Of a stretch of 54,460 nucleotides of DNA, positions 24,912-35,300 are shown piece by piece. Position 1 is the stretch's first letter; each line of letters begins with the position of its first letter. The notes under the pieces are model-generated. The model worked only from the letters and a program-made list of their open reading frames with translations, was not told the origin of the DNA and ran no database searches. Location: contig JAZRXG010000012.1 of the NCBI GenBank assembly GCA_045600105.1, positions 1-54,460 on the forward strand, in the 5' to 3' direction. Position numbers and translations under genes: made by a program. The stretch comes from UBA1206 sp045600105 (GTDB lineage: Bacteria; Bacillota; Clostridia; Oscillospirales; CAG-382).

Positions 24912-25766
24912 ATGAAAGCAGGAACATTAAAAGTATTTACGCTTATATTGCTTATTGTATTCTTTATAGGTCTATGCGTTTTGCTCTATCCGGCGTTCGC
25001 GCAGTATTGGAACTCAAAAGTCCAGTCGCGTGTGCTCGCCGATTACGAAAGGCTGCTTGATTCGATAAGCGTCGAGGATTTCGCCGATGAATTTCAAAAG
25101 GCCTACGACTACAACGATTCCCTCACAAAACTCGGTTTTCCGATGAAGGAGTATAAAAAGGTCAGCGGATACAAGGACGCTTTGAACATTGCCGGAAACG
25201 GAATGATGGGATATATATCCATCGACAAGCTGCAGGTCGAACTGCCGATATACCACGGAACGAGCGCGACGGTCCTCAATTCCGCGTGCGGACACATTGA
25301 GGGTACGAGCCTTCCGGTCGGCGGCGAATCGACTCACGCCGTGCTTTCGGCTCACCGCGGACTTCCGTCGGCAAAGCTGTTCACAGACCTTGACAAAATG
25401 CAGATAGGCGACGTTTTCAAAATCACCGTTTTCGACCGCGTGCTGACTTATCAGGTCGATCAGGTCAAAATAGTCGAGCCGAACGATACGTCCGAGCTTC
25501 AGATAGTGAAGGGTCAGGACTACGTTACGCTGCTCACCTGTACGCCTTACGGCATCAACACTCACCGGCTTCTCGTAAGGGGTCACAGGATCGAATCGAA
25601 CGAACACAAAACCTATTACGTCACGTCGGAAGCGTATCTTGTTGACAGACTGATCGTCACACCGATCGTCGCGCTGCCGATATTGCTCGTGCTGATAATT
25701 TACGTTATTTTCAAACCCGTTAAGCGTAAGCCTCATATTGAGGATGACGAAGGAGAAGAAATATGA
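24912..25766 (+). CDS. Class C (pilin-polymerising) sortase
   Basis: 284 residues. N-terminal membrane helix (about 5-28), a helical region, the sortase beta-barrel and a C-terminal helix (about 244-268), the two-anchor topology of class C. Catalytic triad: His148 in LSAHRG, Cys210 in VTLLTCTPYG and Arg219 in INTHRLLVRG. The usual DPF/W lid motif of class C enzymes is not evident; LGFPMKEY lies in its place. It should join pilin subunits by transpeptidation between the LPxTG threonine and a lysine of the next subunit. Its stop overlaps the minor pilin start (ATGA). Confidence 0.92.
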   Translation: MKAGTLKVFTLILLIVFFIGLCVLLYPAFAQYWNSKVQSRVLADYERLLDSISVEDFADEFQKAYDYNDSLTKLGFPMKEYKKVSGYKDALNIAGNGMMGYISIDKLQVELPIYHGTSATVLNSACGHIEGTSLPVGGESTHAVLSAHRGLPSAKLFTDLDKMQIGDVFKITVFDRVLTYQVDQVKIVEPNDTSELQIVKGQDYVTLLTCTPYGINTHRLLVRGHRIESNEHKTYYVTSEAYLVDRLIVTPIVALPILLVLIIYVIFKPVKRKPHIEDDEGEEI

Positions 25767-26695
25767 AAAGAATGATCAAAAGAATATCTTGCGTCGTTAT
25801 GATGGCAGCATTGCTTGCGCTGTCGCTTCTGAGCGTTTCGGCGATTTCCACGGCTGACGCCAAAGAGCAGATAGTCGAAGACAAGGAATGCTCGCTCACG
25901 CTTACCTACAGAGCGGAAGATAAATATTTTGAAGGGCTTGATATACAGATATTCCGCTGCGCTTCGGTCACAGCCGATTTTCAGTACAGTATGTACGGCG
26001 AATTCGCGGGATATAACGTGGTCCTCAACGGCATCACCTCCCAGACCGAATGGGACGCGGTATGCGATACCGTGGGCTCTTACGTCGTTGCCGACGGCAT
26101 CGAACCCGACGCCGAGCTTCTTACCGACGAAAACGGTGTCGTTTCGTTCACCGGACTCAAACCCGGCATTTATTACGTCAAACGCATCCCCACGGAAGCA
26201 ACCAAGCGCGTTATCGGCTTTGAGCCTTTCCTCATTGCCGTTCCCGGACTCGGTGAAGACGGACTTTGGATATATGACGTTGACGCTCTCCCCAAACCCG
26301 GCGAGACGCCCGTTCTGAAAGACAAATACAAGGTCATAAAGGTATGGCAGGACGCCGGCAAGGAATCCGAACGTCCCGATTCCGTAAACATCGATATATT
26401 TGCCGACGGCATACTCCGCGAAAGCGTAGTGCTGAACGACGAAAACAACTGGACCTATGAATGGGCATCGATCGACGACACCGAATGGACGGTAGCCGAA
26501 CGCGGCATCGATCGCGCTTATTCCGTCACCATCGAAAAGAACGAGGATACCTTCGTCGTCACCAATACCCGCAGCGGCAACCCCAAGCCTCCTCAGACGG
26601 GTGACTCGGGGAACATCTTCTGGTTCATCGTCATCTGCGCCGCGGGCATACTCCTCGTGGTCCTCGGACTCCGCGGAAGCAAAAGATATTCATGA
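25763..26695 (+). CDS. Minor (probably basal) pilin, PPQTGD sorting signal
   Basis: 310 residues. Signal peptide 1-33, an N-terminal beta domain (about 40-180; ENGVVSFTGLKPGIYYV), then a CnaB-type domain (about 190-275; YKVIKVWQDAGKE, NWTYEWASID, YSVTIEKNEDTFVVTNT). The sorting signal is PPQTGDSG followed by a hydrophobic helix and GSKRYS. The first residue of the motif is P instead of L, a common variant of basal pilins or housekeeping-sortase substrates. Overlaps the sortase upstream and the sortase homologue downstream by four bases each, so the three are translationally coupled. Confidence 0.83.
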   Translation: MKRMIKRISCVVMMAALLALSLLSVSAISTADAKEQIVEDKECSLTLTYRAEDKYFEGLDIQIFRCASVTADFQYSMYGEFAGYNVVLNGITSQTEWDAVCDTVGSYVVADGIEPDAELLTDENGVVSFTGLKPGIYYVKRIPTEATKRVIGFEPFLIAVPGLGEDGLWIYDVDALPKPGETPVLKDKYKVIKVWQDAGKESERPDSVNIDIFADGILRESVVLNDENNWTYEWASIDDTEWTVAERGIDRAYSVTIEKNEDTFVVTNTRSGNPKPPQTGDSGNIFWFIVICAAGILLVVLGLRGSKRYS

Positions 26696-27279
26696 GTGAC
26701 ACCTTAAAAAAGATACTGTTCAGGTTTTTGGCGGTCGTCGGCATCGCCGTGATAGCCTTCGGGATCGTCATGGCAGTCCGTTCCTTCATCGGCGGATCGG
26801 TCGGCGACGCGTCGAAAATAGCCGAAGCCCTCGATTCCGTCATCCCGAGCCGAAAAGCGGGGATCAAGGAGGAACGCGTCAACAGTACGATGGCTTCGAT
26901 CTCGTACGACGGTCACGACTACGTCGGGCTGATCGAAATAGGCGGGTATTCCGTCAAGCTTCCCGTGCTTTCCGCCTGGGACAACGACCTTATCGGCTCC
27001 GTCCCCTGCCTTTATATGGGCAATCCGCACAGCGGAACGACGGTCATCGGCGGAAGCGACAGAAAAGGACAGTTTGATTTTATTGATTCCATAGATGAGG
27101 GTACGGAGATCACCCTCACCAACGTAAAAGGAGAGGTCTTCCGTTATCAGGTCACCGTTGTGAGACATTCAGATGATGTTTCCGCTTCTATACTCAAGAA
27201 CGGAGAATACGATTTTACGCTTTTTGCCAGATCCGGCAAAATAAACAAATACGTCATCGTGCGCTGCAACATTAAATGA
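26692..27279 (+). CDS. Sortase-fold protein lacking all catalytic residues (pseudo-sortase)
   Basis: 195 residues. N-terminal membrane helix (about 8-33), then a recognisable sortase barrel: VGLIEIGGYSVKLPVLS matches the first strands, TTVIGGSDRKGQF the strand before the active histidine, and DFTLFARSGKINKYVIVRC the strands that carry the cysteine and arginine. Aligned by eye with the class C sortase two genes upstream, catalytic His becomes Ser122, Cys becomes Arg180 and Arg becomes Tyr187. It should therefore not be able to transpeptidate. The frame is intact, coupled by ATGA overlap to the minor pilin, and codon use is normal, so it is not decaying. Possible role: scaffold, substrate holder or regulator of pilus assembly at the membrane (inference). 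Confidence 0.75.
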   Translation: MSDTLKKILFRFLAVVGIAVIAFGIVMAVRSFIGGSVGDASKIAEALDSVIPSRKAGIKEERVNSTMASISYDGHDYVGLIEIGGYSVKLPVLSAWDNDLIGSVPCLYMGNPHSGTTVIGGSDRKGQFDFIDSIDEGTEITLTNVKGEVFRYQVTVVRHSDDVSASILKNGEYDFTLFARSGKINKYVIVRCNIK

Positions 27280-27303
27280 CCCGACAAAAGGGTCATTTGG
27301 TTT
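27274..27303 (+). terminator. Weak terminator/attenuator after the pseudo-sortase
   Basis: AAATGACCC (27274-27282, includes the stop codon) pairs with GGGTCATTT (27290-27298), followed by GGTTT. The weak T-tract suggests partial readthrough into the second giant adhesin 45 bases on. Confidence 0.5.
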
Positions 27304-27347
27304 ATAAGCATCAACATTTGTTAATATTAACTCTCGAGGACAGCAAA

Positions 27348-30300
27348 ATGAACGACACCGTGTCAATTTCTTTTAAGTACGAAAAAAGAGCAAGAAGAAG
27401 ACGAATATATCTGAGGATACTGAGCGTCCTCATGTGCGTGACCGTATTCTGTACGGTCTATATGCTTATGCTTCCGGCTCTTACCATGGAAGCCGACGAG
27501 GCCGCCGTATGCGGTCTTATCAGCCATACCCACGGTGAAGAATGCTACGAAAACGGTGTCCTCGTTTGTTCCATCCCCGAGCACGAGCACGATATGGAGT
27601 GCTTCTCCGATATGCTCTGGCTGTACAAGTATTCGTGCGGATACGAATACGAGCATACCCACAGTGAAGAATGTTATATCGGTGACGCTCTCGTCTGCTC
27701 GCTCACCGAGCACGTGCACGGCGAAAACTGCGAAAAGATCGAAAACCCGATCCAGACCAAGCTGCGCAAAACAAAGCTTCTTGCCGAGCCCGATATCGCC
27801 TCGGGATATTACGGATCCAGCCAAAACATAAAATGGGTCATCAACGCCGCGGGCGAACTGACGATCACCAATAATATAGGGTCGCATTCGATACAGTCGA
27901 TTCCCGGGTCAGATCGCCCCTGGGATGCTTACAAAACGCAGATAACCAAGGTCACCATCGGTCCCTACATGAAACTGGAGGGAAATGCCGGCATAAGTCT
28001 TTTCAGCGGCTATACTGCCTGCAAAGAATTCGACCTGCATAATCTTGACACCTCTTCCGCTACGTATACGCGCACCATGTTCAGCAATTGTACTTCCGCC
28101 GAATCGATAAATATGTCCGGCTGGAACACCTCGCGTGTCGTGGATATGCAGATGATGTTTTCAAGCTGCAGCTCGCTTGAGTCACTTGATCTATCAGGCT
28201 TCAACACCTCAAGAGTCATGTACATGAATAGTATGTTCAGCGGCTGCAATGCTTTGGAGCAAATTGTTTTTTCAAGCGATTTCACAACGGGAAACGTCAC
28301 GAATATGTCTTCCATGTTCAGCAGCTGCAAAGCCTTGACCGAGATCGATGTTTCGGGCTTCAATACCTCCAAGGTCACGAATATGGGGTTGATGTTTAAT
28401 TACTGCTCCGCTTTGACAGAGCTTGACGTATCGAATTTCGATACCTCCAAGGTCACGAATATGTATAACATGTTCAATTACTGCTCCGCTTTGACAGAGC
28501 TTGACCTGTCCGCCTTCAACACGGTAAACGTCACAAATATGTCTAATATGTTCAGCGGCTGTTATGCTTTGGAGAAAATTGTTTTTTCAAGCGATTTCAC
28601 AACGGGAAACGTCACGAATATGGCTTCCATGTTCAGTAACTGTTATGCCTTGTACGATTTTGACATATCCAGCTTCAACACCTCTAATGTCACGAATATG
28701 GGTTCGATGTTCAATGGCTGTTCCGCGATCACCGAACTTGATCTTTCGAATTTTGACACATCCTCAGTCACTGATATGGGAAGCGGAAATTCATACGGCG
28801 GCACTACGGGTATGTTCAGCCGCTGCTCTTCGCTGAAATCGCTCGATCTGTCGAGCTTCAACACATCGAACGTAACAACAATGGTGTCAATGTTCAGGGG
28901 ATGCAATAGTCTCGAGGCTATCGACGTATCGGGATTTGATGTGTCTTCGGTCACGAATATGGAGCAGATGTTTTACGGCTGCGGTGCGCTCGCCGAGCTT
29001 GACCTCAGCGAATGGAATACGTCAAGCGACGCAAATATGAACGGTATGTTTGTCGCAGTAGGCGGCAACCATGAAAACGGTACTGAGATAATTCTCGGTG
29101 AGTCTTTCACGGTGAACACAACTGCCCAAAAGACCCCGTTCATTTACACGGATCGCACCGGCACCGCGACCCCCAACTATTATATCAAGCTGAATGCCGA
29201 CGGTACTTTTGATACTTCCGTAAAGGATAACGACGAGATCGCCGCGTATCAGCTGACCTCGACGTCCGATACCGTTTACGTTCCGTATTACTCGATCTGT
29301 TTCAACGCAAACGGCGGTACTTTCGCGGACGGAACCACCGAGAAAGAGATATACTATCGGGCGGGAAATTACTGGAGCCTTGACGATGCTCCGGCTGTCC
29401 ATAATTCTTCGTATTCATTGATCGGCTGGGATTCCACCGTCAACAACCCTTCGACGAGGATCAACGGCAACGAGTGGAGACTTTCCGACCGCTTCGGTCA
29501 GTACAGCGGCACGCACGATTATCCCGCTGTCAGGCTTTACGCCGAATGGGCAAGCCGCACGGTCAGCCTCGATACCTCCGATACGCCGATCGCCGCTGCA
29601 ATATCTACCGGCGACAACAACGGGGAAGACATCCCCGAAAAAACCTTTACCTTCACGGTGAACTGCACCGAGCCTTTGGGGCCCGCACCCGCTGTCGGAA
29701 CCGTTGACACGGACGGCGCAGGCACGTATATCGTGGATTTCGGCGAATTGGAATTCAATTATCCCGGTACGTATCATCTTGAGATCATACCGACCGACGA
29801 ATCCGCCGGCGGCTGGATCATCAACAGAATACCCAAGACCGTTATCGTTACCGTTACCGAAGACGGTGAAGACGGACCTCTTTCGATATCGGCTGTCACA
29901 CCCGTTGAATTCATCAACATTTATTCATGGGGCAAAAGCTCCGATCTGATCGGGGAAGAAGACAAATCCGATCCCATTCAGAAAAACTATACCGTGCAGG
30001 AAGCAAAAGACATCCTTTTGAAAAGCTCGGAGTGGACCGACAAAAACAGCGGTGAGGGCGAGATCCGACTGATCTACAACAACACCTCCGCCGACAAGAA
30101 CGAAAGCCGCGCAGTGTATCTCCTCTGCACGTGTCTCGCGCACGATTTCACCATAGAGATCGCCGAGAGCAACATCAACTTCCTGCGTCAGAACTTCACT
30201 TACGTTGACGTCATTTCACTCGAAGACCAGATGCACGCGGGCGGCTTTGCAAAGCATTGCGCCTCCTTTACCTCTTCTTCTACTGACGCTGACGTAGAGT

Positions 30301-31907
30301 CGTTCCTTGGTACCATAAAATTCCTTCAAGGCAACCATGCCGGCGTTATGTACACGATCGACATTATGACCGAATACCTGAGCCATTTCGAGCCGACCGC
30401 CGTTTACGTCAGCTTCGACGGCGTGCGCGGCTTCGGTACCGACGGTGAGCCGTATTCATTTGCCGACTCTATCTATCTGGAAGTCTTGGGGAACGATTAT
30501 CTGACGGAAGAAATCAGCTATACCGATGAACAGATGGCGACGATCCGCAAGCTTGCCAATTACCAGAAGGACGGCCTTTACTATCTGATGTCGGCGGATA
30601 AGGACGGAAGGTCCTCCAATCCGAACGATACGCATAATTATATTTATACCAAATTGATGCCTTTTAAGTATGCGGAAGACGATGATGGTGAGCGGAACGA
30701 AACGGCATACCGCAATCTGCTCTATCATTTCTTCGCCACCGTTTCTCCCGCGGTCTTCCTTGACGCGCCCGACGACGTCGAGGACATGATCGACAGCCTT
30801 ATGACAGGCGAAGATTACATCGTCTGGAAGGATATGCTCGCAAGCTATTCCGAAACCTACGGCGACAGAGTGTATTCCTATGACCAGTCGTTTGAAAGCC
30901 TCGGGATCGATATACCCGTAGGCAGACAGTTCGTAGTGAACGATACCATCGACAAAGACTTCAGCATAACGGAGACCGCCGCTCTCGACGGTGTCAAGGT
31001 CGGCTTCTACGGCGTTGATGACGACGGAAACGTGACCTGGACGGATATGGATGCCGACAGTTATACGCTGACGCAGACGACCGACACGGACGGAAATACC
31101 GTCATCAGCGTGTCACTGACCGTGGAGAACCTTACCGTTCCTCTTGCGATCAGGATCCCCATAAAAACGGAGCTCGAACAATACAAGACCGACGACAACG
31201 CTTTCCGTTCGACCAACATCGACGATGCGTACGTCGATGTGACCGTGGAGTTCGAAAACACCAAAACTCAGGAAATCAGCGAATCCACCTCGACCACCAC
31301 GAGCACCGACACGCCGAAGCTTTTCAAAAAAATCAGCGTGATCGATTTCTACATCGAAAAGTTCGATGAAAACTGGACCCATCTTCAGGGAGTCCGCTTT
31401 GCTCTGTACGCGGCAAACGCCGCCAACGCTCCCGATGGTGCCGAAACCTATACGTGGAACGGCAAGACCTATTATAAGGTAGCCGAAAAGGAAACCGACG
31501 CGAACGGTATTGCAAAATTCGACGATCTCAAGACCGGCAGCGTTTATCTTTTCCGCGAGGTGATGCCGCTTGCGGGATTCAGCCCCATGAGCGGCTGCCA
31601 GGAATTCTTCTTCGCGGAGGCGGAGTACGGTGAGGAATGCGTCTATCGTTCCGAAAGCGACGCCGAAGAGGGCGATAATTACTACTTGTCTGCCGATGAA
31701 CTTGTTCCCGAAGTGGTGAACAATCCGGATGAAATGAACGTATTTTTCGTCATCAACTATCCGTATTCGGGTGAGGAGCTTCCTTCCACCGGCGGAAACG
31801 GAACGACGGGATTCGTCATCGCGGCGTGCCTCATATTCGCGCTCGGCATCGTCGGCGCGTACGCGTATCTCTGCGTCGAACGCAGAAGGCGCGGCTCCGA
31901 AAGATAA
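27348..31907 (+). CDS. Giant LPxTG adhesin with CCHH modules and BspA-type (DUF285) repeats
   Basis: 1519 residues. Shared signal peptide (about 17-49; YLRILSVLMCVTVFC, LMLPALT). Residues 55-128 hold four C-x4/5-HxH-x3-C units. About 221-570 is an array of BspA/DUF285 leucine-rich repeats of about 26 residues (pattern L-x-x-LDLSxFNTSxVTNMxxMFxxCxx). A bacterial-repeat beta domain (FNANGGTFADGT, about 650-728) and a Spy0128-like pilin domain (FTFTVNCTEPLGPAP, about 760-845) follow, then a large undefined region and a SpaA domain (about 1330-1440). It ends LPSTGG (about 1479), helix and RRRRGSER. A wall-anchored adhesin; BspA repeats in other species bind host proteins. Start ATG 27348 follows GAGGA; the upstream frame is not used. 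Confidence 0.83.
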   Translation: MNDTVSISFKYEKRARRRRIYLRILSVLMCVTVFCTVYMLMLPALTMEADEAAVCGLISHTHGEECYENGVLVCSIPEHEHDMECFSDMLWLYKYSCGYEYEHTHSEECYIGDALVCSLTEHVHGENCEKIENPIQTKLRKTKLLAEPDIASGYYGSSQNIKWVINAAGELTITNNIGSHSIQSIPGSDRPWDAYKTQITKVTIGPYMKLEGNAGISLFSGYTACKEFDLHNLDTSSATYTRTMFSNCTSAESINMSGWNTSRVVDMQMMFSSCSSLESLDLSGFNTSRVMYMNSMFSGCNALEQIVFSSDFTTGNVTNMSSMFSSCKALTEIDVSGFNTSKVTNMGLMFNYCSALTELDVSNFDTSKVTNMYNMFNYCSALTELDLSAFNTVNVTNMSNMFSGCYALEKIVFSSDFTTGNVTNMASMFSNCYALYDFDISSFNTSNVTNMGSMFNGCSAITELDLSNFDTSSVTDMGSGNSYGGTTGMFSRCSSLKSLDLSSFNTSNVTTMVSMFRGCNSLEAIDVSGFDVSSVTNMEQMFYGCGALAELDLSEWNTSSDANMNGMFVAVGGNHENGTEIILGESFTVNTTAQKTPFIYTDRTGTATPNYYIKLNADGTFDTSVKDNDEIAAYQLTSTSDTVYVPYYSICFNANGGTFADGTTEKEIYYRAGNYWSLDDAPAVHNSSYSLIGWDSTVNNPSTRINGNEWRLSDRFGQYSGTHDYPAVRLYAEWASRTVSLDTSDTPIAAAISTGDNNGEDIPEKTFTFTVNCTEPLGPAPAVGTVDTDGAGTYIVDFGELEFNYPGTYHLEIIPTDESAGGWIINRIPKTVIVTVTEDGEDGPLSISAVTPVEFINIYSWGKSSDLIGEEDKSDPIQKNYTVQEAKDILLKSSEWTDKNSGEGEIRLIYNNTSADKNESRAVYLLCTCLAHDFTIEIAESNINFLRQNFTYVDVISLEDQMHAGGFAKHCASFTSSSTDADVESFLGTIKFLQGNHAGVMYTIDIMTEYLSHFEPTAVYVSFDGVRGFGTDGEPYSFADSIYLEVLGNDYLTEEISYTDEQMATIRKLANYQKDGLYYLMSADKDGRSSNPNDTHNYIYTKLMPFKYAEDDDGERNETAYRNLLYHFFATVSPAVFLDAPDDVEDMIDSLMTGEDYIVWKDMLASYSETYGDRVYSYDQSFESLGIDIPVGRQFVVNDTIDKDFSITETAALDGVKVGFYGVDDDGNVTWTDMDADSYTLTQTTDTDGNTVISVSLTVENLTVPLAIRIPIKTELEQYKTDDNAFRSTNIDDAYVDVTVEFENTKTQEISESTSTTTSTDTPKLFKKISVIDFYIEKFDENWTHLQGVRFALYAANAANAPDGAETYTWNGKTYYKVAEKETDANGIAKFDDLKTGSVYLFREVMPLAGFSPMSGCQEFFFAEAEYGEECVYRSESDAEEGDNYYLSADELVPEVVNNPDEMNVFFVINYPYSGEELPSTGGNGTTGFVIAACLIFALGIVGAYAYLCVERRRRGSER

Positions 31908-32313
31908 CGAATAACAAATCACGATCACAAAAGACCGAAGAAGCGTCGTCGGACGTTTTCTCCGGTCTTTTTGCCTGTCATTGTGTTCTGGCGGCAGACA
32001 GAGACGTGATTATATGAAAACGAACAGTAACGGCGTATAATCATTGAATTGTGATGAATAATTATTAATATTTGGCTTTTTTTGCAAGATGTTGGCATTT
32101 TTTACAAAAATATATTCGCATATTGATAAAAATTCTCAGTTTTACCCTTGCATTTGCGGTTTGCCTGTGCTATAATATCGTACATATAATGGATATAAAA
32201 TTTATTTATCGTTTTTCTGACGGAAAACGACGGAAAAAAACAATTTTCACCGTCCCGCTGTTTTTGCGGCGCGGCACGGTCGGATAACCAAAGTTAAGCG
32301 AAAGGGAAAAATA
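31908..32313 (+). promoter_or_regulatory. Intergenic region with terminator and duplicated promoter module, copy 2
   Basis: A terminator at 31929-31972 (AAAAGACCG paired with CGGTCTTTTT around an inner GCGTC/GACGT stem) ends the adhesin transcript. The stretch 32000-32175 repeats the module seen at 21727-21901 and ends in TTGCAT (32148-32153), 17-base spacer, TATAAT (32171-32176). The leader to ATG 32314 is 137 bases. No gene seen. Confidence 0.75.
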
Positions 32314-35300
32314 ATGCAGTTCAATTCCGAAGTCAACGCTTATGCGGAAAAAAGATACAGATCGCGTGAAAAGCGTATCATATGGTACAGGGTGCTGAGC
32401 ATTCTGATGTGCGTCACGGTGTTTTTCACCACTTACGCGCTCATTCTTCCGGCACTCACGTTTGACGCCGACACAGCGGCGACCTGCGGCATGGTAAGCC
32501 ACAAACACTCGTCCGCCTGTTACGCCGAAGACGGCAGCCTGATATGCGGGCTTCCCGAGCACGAGCACGATATGGCGTGCTTCAAGCCGAGGCTCGAGGT
32601 CAACAAATACGGCTGCGGCTACGCTTACGAGCACACTCACGGCGAAGACTGCTACTACAACGGCAAGCTCGTCTGTACTCTTGTTGAGCATACCCATACC
32701 GACGCGTGCGCCATACAGACCGTCAAGGTCAGAAGGATAACCCTCGGCGCGTCGCCTGAAACGCCTTTTGACATCAATACCGGACTTGTTCAAGCCGCCG
32801 ACAACGATTGGCAGGTACTTGACAACAGTATTTATAAAGGTAACGGTGAAACCAAAAAGACCGCGTCTGACGGCGAAAATGACAACATAAACGACGTGCG
32901 TATACTCAGAAAGATCGTTCCGACCGATGAAGAAAACATATTCTATGTTTATCTTTCCATCGACAGACGCACCTCTATGTCAACGCTTCTGACGCAAAGC
33001 TGCTTCTATTTCCGTGAGGCGAATACCGAATCGGAGGTCGGCACTCTGTTCAGAAGTCAGAGCAGCGCGAAGGTCAAGGATGACCATATCGTCTATACCG
33101 AAGACAGCGAAGTACAGGGTAAAAACGATATAACGATGACCGTTCATGTGGTTGACAATTATACATACACGAAAAACGGAAATAAGTATATTTTCAATCC
33201 CACCGGTATAATTTTCACATATACGGCGACTCGCTCAAGTGACCAGTCGCAATGCTCTAACGGTACCGTGTTCATGAACCCTCCGGGAACGGATTACTTC
33301 TACGATATGATGTCTCCCGTCAATTTCCACGAGGATACCACTCAGGGCGAGGGATATGATCTTGAAATATATATTAAAAAGAGCGAGCTCGGAAATCTCG
33401 ATTTCCCGTTTTACGAAACGATTTTGGATAACGTGAATGAAGAGATCGAAGACGATTACGAGATGCTTGAAGTCGTATACTGCGACGGCACATATGATCA
33501 GGACTGCGACAGCAATATGCTGCAATGGGCGCCTGCCGTCAATCCCGATGTCAAATCCACCGTGTCTGCTTCTTCGTCTGACGTTCTCAGCGGCTGGGAC
33601 TGCAACGTCAGCCAGCTCGTTTACAAGGTACGCCTCAAGACGGAAGAAAACGGATTCCATTCCTGCGCCGACAATATGAATAGTATTGTGGGTGATGATG
33701 AGACATACGCGCTTGATGACCCCGCTGAGAATTCCACTTTGCTTGAGTATCACAAGGAATTGCTTCCCGGCGCCGATGAGCCCGAGTTGATTATAGGTTA
33801 TACCGACGGCGTGTCGAATAACACGATGACTGCCGAATTCCAGAGACTTTACACCCGCGGACTTCTTTACGACCTCTGGTTCATGAAGACCGACGCGAAC
33901 GGCAACCCGCTTCAGGACGCCGAGTTCAAGATACTTGACAAAAATCATAACCCCTTCAAAGACCCCGCAGATCCCACGAAGGACCTGGTGACTTATTCCG
34001 ATGCAAACGGCGTTGTTGAGTTCATAGGACTTCCCGGCGGAGAAGTATCGGGTATATATTACGTGCAAGAAAGCAATCCGCCGCTCTTCTACGAGCTGCC
34101 CTCGACTGCCGAATGGAACACGTACGGGCTCACTTATACCGGCAATAAAAACAAATTCACCCCCGATGACCTCAGGAACCACCCCGAAAATATGCGTCTC
34201 TCGGCGTACAGCGGTACGGCTGTACCGTGGACCATCGTCAATACGAGAGAACCCGGTCAAAAAGTACAGTTCGTCAAGCTCGATCCTTCCGGCAATACTC
34301 TCCCGGGAGCCGTGTTCGATCTGTATTTTTCCGATGGCAATGGAGAAATTCTCGAGTCTCCGGTCCCCGGCAAAACCGGACAGACGTCCGGCAGTGACGG
34401 TCTGTTCGGCGGACCGATGGAGTATTCCTACGGTACGTACTACCTCAAAGAGACGCAGTCTCCGCGAGGCTATTACAGACTCACGTCGCCTATCAGACTC
34501 GTCGTTGACGACGGCGGCGTAAGCGCCTACATTGGCGATACGGCTCTTAACGTGACCAAATCCGGCGATCTGTATACCGTTTCGGTCGAAAATACGCTCA
34601 TTCCTCCCGAGCATACCGAGCAGCCCGATCAGTATGAACAGAGTTATCCTGAAGATACGATCGAAATTTCCAAAAAGATCGATTATCTCGCAAATAACGA
34701 CGGATTCATCGGACCGCAGGACCTTTACAGACTTTACCTCACAGTGGATTCGTTGAACGAACCCATCGACCTGCTTCTCGTCGTTGACCAGTCGACTTCC
34801 ATGAATTTAGCGACGGACGGAAGCGTAGCAGCCGAAGGGACTCTCACCCGTCAGGATTACGTGAAAAACTTCCTTGACGGCGAAGAATCCGACAACAGCG
34901 ACGGATTTATCTATAAATTCCTTCACGCCAACGACGACAACTCGCTTGCCATCATCACGTTCGGCAGCGACTGCGATCTTGACTGCACGTCTCCCAGGCG
35001 TCTTCTCAGGAATTGGACGAACGCCGAGTCCGCGGAGGATTTCGAATCCCATCTCGAAAGCATAAGAGATCAGCAGTCCACCAACTACGCTGCCGCCTTC
35101 TGTGCCGCGGACGCAATGTTCGACGATATTTCCGGAAGCACCAACAAAAAAATAATGGTGTTCCTCACCGACGGCGAGCCCACCGTTGCTTACAAGGACG
35201 GCGGAATGCACACCGGATACTTTGACGAGAATGATGACCCCATAATCGTCGGCACCGGCAGTTCGGGGATTGAATTTTCGTTCGGATCGTATATCTTAAG

